Positions 26,519 to 33,618 of a stretch of 64,000 bases of DNA are shown piece after piece. Origin of the DNA: an uncultured Aeriscardovia sp. (GTDB lineage: Bacteria; Actinomycetota; Actinomycetes; Actinomycetales; Bifidobacteriaceae); assembly GCA_903789535.1 (NCBI GenBank), contig CAIFES010000005.1, forward strand, positions 108,374-172,373, read 5' to 3'. Every line of letters begins with the position of its first letter. The first letter of the stretch is position 1. Made by a program: the position numbers and the translations under genes. Under the pieces are notes generated by a model, which ran no database searches, had not been told where the DNA came from, and saw nothing but the letters and a program-made list of their open reading frames with translations.

Positions 26519-27451
26519 TCAGTCCTTCATGCCGGAGGTCGCGATGCCCTCGATGAAGTACTTCTGGCCGATGAGGAAGACGATCAGGATCGGCAGGACG
26601 GAGAGCACCGAGCCGGTCATGATCATGGCGTAATCCGCATTGTACTGGCTGATGAACTGCTTGAGACCGAGCTGGATGGTGTACAGGTTCGGGCTGCGCA
26701 GGTAGATCAGAGGGCCCATGTAGTCGTTCCAGGTGTTCGTGAAGGTGATGATCGCGAGCGCCGAGATGGACGGGCCGGACAACGGCAGGACGATGCGCCA
26801 GTAGATGCCGAACTCGGACAGGCCGTCGAGACGGGCCGCCTCCGAGAGCTCCTCCGGGATCGAGTCATAGAACTGCTTCATCATGAACACGCCGAAGGCA
26901 CCGAACGCCTGGAGCAGGATGATGGACCAGCGCGTGTCGGACAGGCCGATGGCCGAGAGCATCTTGAACTGCGGGATCATGTATGCCTGCCACGGCACGG
27001 CCATGGTGGCGATGTAGGTCAGGAAGAGCGCCTGGCGTCCGGGGAAGCGGATCTTGGAGAAGCCGTAGGCGGCGAACGAGCCGGTGAACACCTGCAGGAA
27101 CGTGACGACCACGGACAGCAGCAGGGTGTTGCCCGTCCACAGGAGCATGTTCGACTTGCTCCAGATGTTCGCGTAGTTCTCCCAGTGCCACACCGACGGC
27201 AGCCACTTGATCGGGACGGCGAACACCTCGTTGTTGGGCTTGACCGACGACAGGAGCATCCACACGAACGGCAGCATCACGAAGATGGCGGCGGCGATCA
27301 TGAGGATGTAGCCGAGGATGATGCCCACGACCCGCTGCCACGTGGTGTGACGCTTGTTGAGCGGGATCGCGTCATAGGCCTTCTTGTCGATGACCGCGGT
27401 CTTGGCGCTCGCGGCGGCGATGACGGAACTGCTGTCCATAACGTTGCTCAT
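26519..27451 (-). CDS. Carbohydrate ABC transporter permease (MalG-like)
   Basis: Inner-membrane permease of a CUT1 sugar importer, 310 residues with six predicted spans after a cytoplasmic N-terminus of about 40 residues. The EAA motif is EAARLDGLSEFGIYWRI near residue 200. It starts only 3 bp after the stop of the MalF-like gene and is the last gene of the operon. The substrate is inferred from the surrounding uronate and glycosidase genes; no ATPase is encoded nearby, so a shared MsmK/MalK-type ATPase is assumed. Confidence 0.92.
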   Translation of the reverse strand: MSNVMDSSSVIAAASAKTAVIDKKAYDAIPLNKRHTTWQRVVGIILGYILMIAAAIFVMLPFVWMLLSSVKPNNEVFAVPIKWLPSVWHWENYANIWSKSNMLLWTGNTLLLSVVVTFLQVFTGSFAAYGFSKIRFPGRQALFLTYIATMAVPWQAYMIPQFKMLSAIGLSDTRWSIILLQAFGAFGVFMMKQFYDSIPEELSEAARLDGLSEFGIYWRIVLPLSGPSISALAIITFTNTWNDYMGPLIYLRSPNLYTIQLGLKQFISQYNADYAMIMTGSVLSVLPILIVFLIGQKYFIEGIATSGMKD

Positions 27452-27454
27452 GGC

Positions 27455-28390
27455 TCAGTCCTCCTTGGAACGGTTGTAATAGAACTGGATGAGCGTGACG
27501 ATCATGCAGATCGCGAACAGCACCAGCGAGACGGTGGACGAGTAGCCGAAGTCGCCCTGCTCGAAGGCGACGCGGTAGATGTACTGCGCCAGCACGAGGG
27601 TGCTCGTGCCAGGGCCGCCGTCGGTCATGACGAGGGTGAGATCGAGGATCTTGAACGAACCGATCGTCAGGGTGACCATCACGAAGAAGAGGGTCGGACG
27701 CATGCTCGGCACGGTGACGTGCCAGAAGCGCTGCCAGGCGTTGGCGCCGTCGAGCTCGGCCGCCTCGTACAGGGTGTGCGGGATGGTCTGCAGTCCGGCG
27801 AGCAGCAGGATCATGTAATAGCCGGCCTCACGCCAGGTAGCCACGATGATGACCGCGACCATGGCCCATTGCGTCGAGCCGAGCCAACCGGGAACGTGGC
27901 TGGTGAACAGCCGCAGGAACTGGTTGATGACGCCGGAACGGGCGTCGAAGAGCATGCTCCACACCTGCGCGGCCGCGACGATCGAGGTGATGTACGGGAA
28001 GAACGCGACGGTGCGGAAGAACGTACGGCCCTTGAGCTTGCTGTTGAGCAGGATGGCGAGCAGGAACGCCACGATGAGGGTCAGCGGGATGTGGACGAGC
28101 GAGTAATAGAACGTATTGCCGAACGCCGCCCAGAAGACCTTGTCCCCGCCCAGGCGCTTCCAGTTTGTCAGTCCGTTGAACTGCGGCATGCCGAATGCCG
28201 ACCAGCGGGAGAAGGCGATGAAGAACAGTGCGATGACCGGGATCAGGGTCAGAAAGATGAATCCGAGAAAATTCGGGGCGATGAAAAGCAGGCCGTTGCG
28301 CGTATTGCGGCGCGTGATGGCATGCGCATGCTTCTCATTCGCGCTCCGATGCCGCCTCGTCGCGGCCGGAGAAGCAGTTTGGCTGCTCAT
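27455..28390 (-). CDS. Carbohydrate ABC transporter permease (MalF-like)
   Basis: Partner permease of 311 residues with an N-terminal cytoplasmic segment, six spans (first NGLLFIAPNFLGFIFLTLIP) and the EAA loop YEAAELDGANAWQRFW near 210. GGGGAGGA precedes the ATG. It follows the binding-protein gene after a 109-bp gap that contains a stable stem-loop, consistent with lower expression of the permeases than of the binding protein. Confidence 0.92.
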   Translation of the reverse strand: MSSQTASPAATRRHRSANEKHAHAITRRNTRNGLLFIAPNFLGFIFLTLIPVIALFFIAFSRWSAFGMPQFNGLTNWKRLGGDKVFWAAFGNTFYYSLVHIPLTLIVAFLLAILLNSKLKGRTFFRTVAFFPYITSIVAAAQVWSMLFDARSGVINQFLRLFTSHVPGWLGSTQWAMVAVIIVATWREAGYYMILLLAGLQTIPHTLYEAAELDGANAWQRFWHVTVPSMRPTLFFVMVTLTIGSFKILDLTLVMTDGGPGTSTLVLAQYIYRVAFEQGDFGYSSTVSLVLFAICMIVTLIQFYYNRSKED

Positions 28391-28425
28391 GGAGTCCTCC
28401 CCCTAAAGAGACATGAAAAGACAGC

Positions 28426-28470
28426 AGGGGCCATGACCGGCAACCCGACCGGGTAGCGGCCATGGCCCCT
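28426..28470 (-). promoter_or_regulatory. Intercistronic stem-loop between binding protein and permease genes
   Basis: AGGGGCCATG at 28426-28435 pairs with CATGGCCCCT at 28461-28470, with CCGG repeats in the loop. No T-run follows in the direction of transcription, so it is read as an mRNA-protecting or attenuating structure that favours binding-protein synthesis. Confidence 0.55.
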
Positions 28471-28499
28471 GATTATTTACCACAACAGACTGCGGTGAC

Positions 28500-29861
28500 T
28501 CACTGCAGGACGCCGCTGGACTTGATCTTGTCGGTCGCGTCCTTGAGCGCCGCGTCGATGGACGAGGACTTCGTCATGATGGCGGAGTTGGCGTCCTTCA
28601 GATCGGACTGGATGGTATCGGTGCCCGGGCCGACCGGGTTCTCGGCCTTGGTGTCGTGCTTCGACCAGGCGGTCTTGGACAGCTCGTCCTGCGGCATGCC
28701 GTCGGCGGAGAAGAACTTCGACTGGACCTTCGGGGAGAAGTACGACGGGGTGGTGCCGATACCGGCGAGCGCGAGGGAGCCGCCCTCACCGGAGGCCCAC
28801 TTCACGAATTCCTTGGCAGCGGCGAGCTTGGCGCCGGTGTCCTTGGAGGAGACGGCCAGGCCGGTCGGATCGCCGAAGGTGATCGGCGTGGACGGCAACT
28901 TGGTGTCCGGGTTCTGCGGGATCGGGGCCATACCCCACTCGAACTTGTCGGCGTCGCCGGACTTCTGCTGGGAGACGAGCGTGGCGGCGTACCAAGTGCC
29001 CATCGGCAGCATGGCGGCCTTCTGGGTGCCGAACTGTGCCTGATACTGCACCTTGGTGGTGAAGCTGGTGTTCCAGTCGATGGTGTAGCCCTTGTCCTGC
29101 CAGTCAAGCGCACGCTTGTAGTACGGCTTGAGGTAGTTGAAGTTGGCCTTGAAGAAGGTCTGCTGAGCAGTCTTGCCGGACTGTGCGAGGGCGAACGACT
29201 GGATGACCGACTGCCAGTTGTGCTGGTACATCGGGTAGACGCTGTTGGCGTCATAGCCGGCTGCCGGCAGCTTCTTCTTGAGCTCGGCGGCGGCCTTTGT
29301 GTAATCGTCCCACGTCCACTTGGCGTTCGGCTCGGCGACGCCGGCCTTCTTGAACATGTCCTTGTTGTAGAAGAGCACCCAGGCATCGGCGCGGTACGGC
29401 ATGGCGTAGTACTTGCCATCGAGCTTGTACGGCGAGACGTTGATGTACTTGTTGCCCTTGTACGAATTGGCGATGGAGCTCAGATCGGCCAGGCCACCGG
29501 ACTCATGGCCGTAGGTGTAGTACTTCTGCAGATTCTTCATCGGGAAGACATCAGGCTGGGCACCGGCGGAGATATCGGCGGTCAGCTGCTTGTCGTAATC
29601 GTCGGCGCTGTATTCCTTGAGCTTGACGGTGATGTTCGGGTGGGCCTTGTGGAAGCCGTCGGCGAGGGTCTTGAACTCCGGGGTCTGGTCGAGCGACCAG
29701 CCGGCAAAGGTGATGGTGACCTTCTGGTTGGTGGAATCGGCGCTCTTTGCCGATTGCTGGGACGACGATGAGGAGGAGCCGCAGCCTGCGGCAAGCATGG
29801 CGATGGTGGACACCGCCGCGAACGCGGCGAGCGCCTTTGTGGCATGACGATTCATGTTCAT
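28500..29861 (-). CDS. Sugar-binding lipoprotein of ABC importer (glucuronate region)
   Basis: Extracellular solute-binding protein of about 453 residues, family 1 type. The N-terminus MNMNRHATKALAAF leads into a hydrophobic core and lipobox LAAGC, so it is lipid-anchored outside the membrane. Ser-rich sequence after the Cys is a flexible tether. The start at 29861 has AAAGGA about 12 bases upstream; a second in-frame ATG is at 29855. It heads a binding protein-MalF-MalG operon and is divergent from the GH30 gene across an operator-rich region. Confidence 0.92.
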   Translation of the reverse strand: MNMNRHATKALAAFAAVSTIAMLAAGCGSSSSSSQQSAKSADSTNQKVTITFAGWSLDQTPEFKTLADGFHKAHPNITVKLKEYSADDYDKQLTADISAGAQPDVFPMKNLQKYYTYGHESGGLADLSSIANSYKGNKYINVSPYKLDGKYYAMPYRADAWVLFYNKDMFKKAGVAEPNAKWTWDDYTKAAAELKKKLPAAGYDANSVYPMYQHNWQSVIQSFALAQSGKTAQQTFFKANFNYLKPYYKRALDWQDKGYTIDWNTSFTTKVQYQAQFGTQKAAMLPMGTWYAATLVSQQKSGDADKFEWGMAPIPQNPDTKLPSTPITFGDPTGLAVSSKDTGAKLAAAKEFVKWASGEGGSLALAGIGTTPSYFSPKVQSKFFSADGMPQDELSKTAWSKHDTKAENPVGPGTDTIQSDLKDANSAIMTKSSSIDAALKDATDKIKSSGVLQ

Positions 29862-29975
29862 CGGAAGAATCCTTTCTCCTTCACGCTGTTGTGGAGGTCG
29901 AGCCGGAACCGACATCCTCGTGGGACTCCGACTTCTGCAACAGAATATAAACTCGGCGGCGCGCTGCACAGAAAT

Positions 29976-30340
29976 CGTTGCAACATGTTGCAGTGACATG
30001 GCAGCGCGCACCATTGTCACTGCACGGTTGCCGCCCGACTGCACGACGCAAAACCCTCACATATATACACGGGTGAAGTGCCTCATGTCGAAAGCCGCGT
30101 CGACCGTGATCACGCGCAAGACCATATAGATCATGCGCAATGCCAGATATCGCAGATATGACGACACCAGCCGTCATGCACGGCGGGGCGGGACGGGCAG
30201 GCGGGGCGTGCACCGTCCGCGCATGACCGGCATACGTTGCCACCGCTGATGGAAAACACTGGCAACGCCGGCGGCAGGATCGACCCTGGCTGTGAGAATT
30301 TATTTGTCTCTGTTTATTCGCACGCATCTCACCAAAGGAG
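29976..30340. promoter_or_regulatory. Divergent regulatory region, binding-protein operon / GH30 gene
   Basis: The 480-bp gap contains several symmetric elements. TGCAACATGTTGCA at 29979-29992 is a perfect 14-bp palindrome of LacI-operator type. TGCAGTGACA at 29989-29998 and TGTCACTGCA at 30015-30024 form a perfect 10-bp inverted repeat overlapping it. Nearer the GH30 gene, CGTTGCCA at 30235-30242 and TGGCAACG at 30260-30267 form a perfect 8-bp inverted repeat. No RNA gene or reading frame is evident in the rest of the gap. Confidence 0.6.
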
Positions 30341-30349
30341 TTGATCAGC

Positions 30350-31897
30350 GTGGCAAACACTGAATTCTGGACCGTGACAAGCGGTGATCTGGCACAGCGC
30401 CGTGATCATCTGGCAACCCCGGCCGTCTCATCGTCGGCCGACGGCGCGCAGAAGGTGATCGTCGATCCGTCCGAGCAGTTCCAGCTGTGGGAGGGGCAGG
30501 GCGCGGCCATCACCGATTCGACCGCCAGCCTGCTCATGCATTCGATGAGCGCCGAGCAGCGCCACAATTTGCTCGAGGAGCTCTTCTCCCCCGATCAGGC
30601 GGGCTTCTCCGCGGTGCGCATCTCGATCGGCACCTGCGACTTCGTCAGCCAGAAGTACTACTCCTATGACGACCTGCCCGAGGGCGTCTCCTCGGACGGC
30701 CAGCTGCAGTACTTCTCCATCGGCACCGGCAAGCCCGGCGCACCGGATGCCACAAAGGACCTCAAGAACATCATCCCGGTGCTGCAGGAGATCCTTTCCA
30801 TCAATCCCGCCGTCAAGGTGATGGCCTCGCCGTGGTCGGCCCCGGCATGGATGAAGACCACCGGCAAGTTCGCCGGCTCGGGCAGCCTGAGGCTGGGCGA
30901 GTATTGCGGCAACGGCTATCGCCCGCAGGACACCATCGATTACTGCTATGCGCAGTACTTCGTCAAGTTCATCGCCGCCTATGCCTCCTACGGCATCCCG
31001 ATCCACTCCGTCACCCTGCAGAACGAGCCGAGCAACACCCCGGGCTGGCCGATGACGTTCTGGAAGCCGGAGCAGCTGGTGCGCTGGGGCGTGGACTATC
31101 TGCGCCCGGCGCTCGACCGCAGCTTCCCGCAGGTGGAGATGTGGTTCGGCGACGACTCGCTGCGCTTCTACCAGCGCCCGGTGAGCGAGTACATGACCCC
31201 GGTGGAGGCGCGCTGCTTCGCCGGTGCCGCCATCCACACCTATTCCGGCCTGCCGCAGTGGGTGCACAACGCCGCCCGCCAGTTCCCGGGCTGGAAGCTG
31301 GCCATGACCGAGCGCCGCTGCATGCTCGACGACTCGGTGGACGAGGCCTCGCACGTGATGTTCGGTGAGATCGGCACGTGGCTCGTCAACAACGGCGAGA
31401 ACGGCATCATCCTGTGGAACCTCGCGCTTGATGAGAAGGGCTTCCCGAGCTACGCGGGCACGATGGGCCGCCGCGGCGTGGTCACCATCGACTCGTCGAC
31501 CGGCAAGGTCAAGCGCAACCTCGAGTACTTCATGCTGCGCAACTACGGCCAGGACGTCCCGCTCGGCTCCCGCCGCGTGTTCGCGACGAACCGGCTCATC
31601 GACGGCCGTCACGGCGGTCTGGGCACCACGGCGTTCCTCACACCCAAGGGCGGCCTGTACGTGCAGCTGTACAACCCGACCGACACGCCGATCGAGGCGG
31701 CCGTCGCTGTCGCGGGCGAGGGCGCGCGCTGGCAGAAGGTGAGCGTGCCCGCCTACGGCACCGTCACGATGCGCCGCGCGGGCGAGAACGAGGAGCTCAA
31801 CACCACCGGCGCTCCGGCCGATGACGAGTTCAAGATCACCTACACGCCGCATCCGGCCGATGACCACGACGAGGGCGGCGCCGGCCAGAGCCTGTGA
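30350..31897 (+). CDS. GH30 glycoside hydrolase, cytoplasmic
   Basis: Retaining beta-glycosidase of family GH30, about 515 residues. The (beta/alpha)8 domain carries FQLWEGQGAAITDSTA near 44, SPWSAPAWMKTTG near 160, TLQNEPSN with acid/base about Glu226 and LAMTERRC with nucleophile about Glu321; a C-terminal beta domain follows. There is no signal peptide. The GTG at 30350 is preferred because AAAGGAG lies 9 bases upstream; a TTG at 30341 touches that element. GH30 covers glucosidases, xylosidases, endo-1,6-galactanases, xylanases and some beta-glucuronidases, so activity is open; the uronate genes nearby make a beta-glucuronidase or a beta-1,6-galactan-active enzyme attractive. Confidence 0.87.
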   Translation: MANTEFWTVTSGDLAQRRDHLATPAVSSSADGAQKVIVDPSEQFQLWEGQGAAITDSTASLLMHSMSAEQRHNLLEELFSPDQAGFSAVRISIGTCDFVSQKYYSYDDLPEGVSSDGQLQYFSIGTGKPGAPDATKDLKNIIPVLQEILSINPAVKVMASPWSAPAWMKTTGKFAGSGSLRLGEYCGNGYRPQDTIDYCYAQYFVKFIAAYASYGIPIHSVTLQNEPSNTPGWPMTFWKPEQLVRWGVDYLRPALDRSFPQVEMWFGDDSLRFYQRPVSEYMTPVEARCFAGAAIHTYSGLPQWVHNAARQFPGWKLAMTERRCMLDDSVDEASHVMFGEIGTWLVNNGENGIILWNLALDEKGFPSYAGTMGRRGVVTIDSSTGKVKRNLEYFMLRNYGQDVPLGSRRVFATNRLIDGRHGGLGTTAFLTPKGGLYVQLYNPTDTPIEAAVAVAGEGARWQKVSVPAYGTVTMRRAGENEELNTTGAPADDEFKITYTPHPADDHDEGGAGQSL

Positions 31898-32005
31898 GAG
31901 GCAGGGCCGGCAGACCGTGTCGGACGGATCGCCCGCATCGTGATTCGTCCGATGTGCCTGTGACATGGTGACGGCCTGTCACCAGCCGCCATCACGCACA
32001 GGAAT

Positions 32006-32038
32006 AAAGGGGCAGGGGATTTTCCCCTGCCCCTTTTT
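32006..32038 (+). terminator. Rho-independent terminator after the GH30 gene
   Basis: A 13-bp perfect stem (AAAGGGGCAGGGG and its complement) with a 5-nt loop ends in TTTTT. It insulates GH30 from the following LacI gene. Confidence 0.92.
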
Positions 32039-32047
32039 GCACACCGA

Positions 32048-32104
32048 CGGCAACAGCATGGCAACATTTCCTCGCGCGCGTATACTTGTTGCAGAAGTTG
32101 CATC
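32048..32104 (+). promoter_or_regulatory. Putative autoregulatory operators upstream of the LacI gene
   Basis: TGGCAAC at 32059-32065 and TTGTTGCAG at about 32087-32095 resemble the elements before the other glucuronate-region genes. They lie 50-100 bp before the LacI start, as expected for autoregulation. Confidence 0.4.
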
Positions 32105-32155
32105 GGCGCCGGTCGAGGAGGACAGGCAGCCGGACGAGCATCAAAGGACTTTTCT

Positions 32156-33379
32156 ATGACCACGCATTCCTCTGTCCATGAGCATTCGGCACGCAAAAAG
32201 ACGGCCGTGGGCGCGGCTTCGGCCGATGCGCGCCGCGGCGGCGCCGGGTCTTCCTCCACGACGGGCACCACGGATATGACGCGGCCCTCCCCTGTTGCCA
32301 TGCAGGACGGTTCTTTGCCACAGTCGGCGGATGCCCCTGAGACGACAGGCCATCCGGCCGCCTCCGTCACCATCCGCACCATCGCCCGTGAGGCGGGCGT
32401 CTCCCCCTCCACAGTCTCGCGTACCTTCAGCCGCCCGGGCCGCGTCAACTCGGCAACCGCTCGCAAGATCCGCTCCGTGGCCGACCGTCTGGGCTATCAC
32501 CGCCAGGAGGTCACCGCCGACTCGTACGATTCCGCCTTCAACGGTCTGATCGGCATCGTGGTGGCAGATATCTCCAACCCCGTCTTCTCCGAGCTCATGC
32601 AGGCCGCGCAGCATGCCTGCCAGCAGAACAACTACGGCCTCATCACCATCGACACGCAGGAGTCCGCCGCAGTCGAGCGGGTCGCGCTCCACCGCGCGCT
32701 GCGGCACATCGACGGCATCGTGCTCGCCTCCTCGCGCATGGCCGACAACTCGATCTACAAACTCGCCTCGCTGCGCCCGCTCGTCTCGATCAACCGTTCC
32801 ATCCGCGGCGTGCAGACCGTCATCGGCGACGTCACCCAGGGCATGGAGGACGCCCTCGACCAGCTCGTCGCCGCCGGGCACCGCTCCATCACCTACCTGT
32901 CCGGCCCGGCCGCCTCCTGGCAGGACGGCGTGCGCTGGAAGCTGCTGGGCGGGCTGTGCGCCAAGAAACACCTGTATCTGCACCGCATCAACCTCGTCTC
33001 GCCCACCTTCGAGATGGGCCACGGCGCCATCCAGCAGTTCGCCGAGCATCCGACCACCGCCGTCATCGCCTACAACGACATGCTCGCCCTCGGCTTCCTC
33101 ACCGCGCTCAAGGAGCGGTCGGTGCACGTGCCCCAGGAGGTTTCCGTCATCGGCATCGACGACATCCCTTACTCCGCCCTCGTCACCCCCTCGCTCTCCA
33201 CCATCGCGCTGCCGCGGCGGCAGATGGGCGCGATCGCCGTGCAGAAGCTGCTCGAGCGCGTGACCGAGCCGACGTCGCGGCTGAAGAACACGAATCTGAC
33301 CCCGATCCTGCTGCCTTCGCGCTACATCCCGCGCCAGAGCACCGGCCCGGCGCCCGCGCTGCCCCCGACCATCGCCTGA
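32156..33379 (+). CDS. LacI-family regulator with long N-terminal extension
   Basis: Predicted regulator of the glucuronate region, 407 residues. A Ser/Ala/Thr/Gly-rich extension of about 75 residues precedes the helix-turn-helix (TIRTIAREAGVSPSTVSRTF). The effector domain starts near residue 125 (IGIVVADISNPVF) and ends with the usual VIGIDDIPYS motif. The hinge between them lacks the standard A-R-x-L helix and reads GYHRQEVTADSYDSAFNG. AAAGGA stands 8 bases before the ATG at 32156, so the extension appears to be translated. Operator-like TGGCAAC elements lie upstream of this gene and of its neighbours. Confidence 0.9.
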   Translation: MTTHSSVHEHSARKKTAVGAASADARRGGAGSSSTTGTTDMTRPSPVAMQDGSLPQSADAPETTGHPAASVTIRTIAREAGVSPSTVSRTFSRPGRVNSATARKIRSVADRLGYHRQEVTADSYDSAFNGLIGIVVADISNPVFSELMQAAQHACQQNNYGLITIDTQESAAVERVALHRALRHIDGIVLASSRMADNSIYKLASLRPLVSINRSIRGVQTVIGDVTQGMEDALDQLVAAGHRSITYLSGPAASWQDGVRWKLLGGLCAKKHLYLHRINLVSPTFEMGHGAIQQFAEHPTTAVIAYNDMLALGFLTALKERSVHVPQEVSVIGIDDIPYSALVTPSLSTIALPRRQMGAIAVQKLLERVTEPTSRLKNTNLTPILLPSRYIPRQSTGPAPALPPTIA

Positions 33380-33483
33380 CGACAACCAATTGTGGCCGCT
33401 ATGGCCATCACCTGACGGCAACCCGCGCAGTCGCCATTCGTCGCCCGCCCATGACTGTCGCCAACCCGTAACCGTCGTCTGTA

Positions 33484-33545
33484 TGGCAACGTGGCAACGC
33501 CAGACGCATCGATGGCAATGACCGGCAATTTCCTGCAACAACGGA
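33484..33545 (+). promoter_or_regulatory. Clustered TGGCAACG elements upstream of the DUF2264 gene
   Basis: TGGCAAC at 33484-33490 and TGGCAACG at 33492-33499 are direct repeats at 8-bp spacing; related TGGCAATG, CGGCAAT and TGCAACAACG follow up to about 33542. The density suggests cooperative binding of the local LacI regulator. Confidence 0.45.
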
Positions 33546-33618
33546 TGCCCTCAAAATAATGGAAAGTGTCGTGCCATGCATTGCCGCATGGCCCATGATC
33601 CGCTTCGAGGAGCATCAT

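Noticed and set aside
26459..28456. 665-codon plus-strand frame opposite the permease genes
   Set aside because: Composition is dominated by Arg, Asp, Glu and His, as expected from the complement of membrane-protein codons; the permeases are the real genes.
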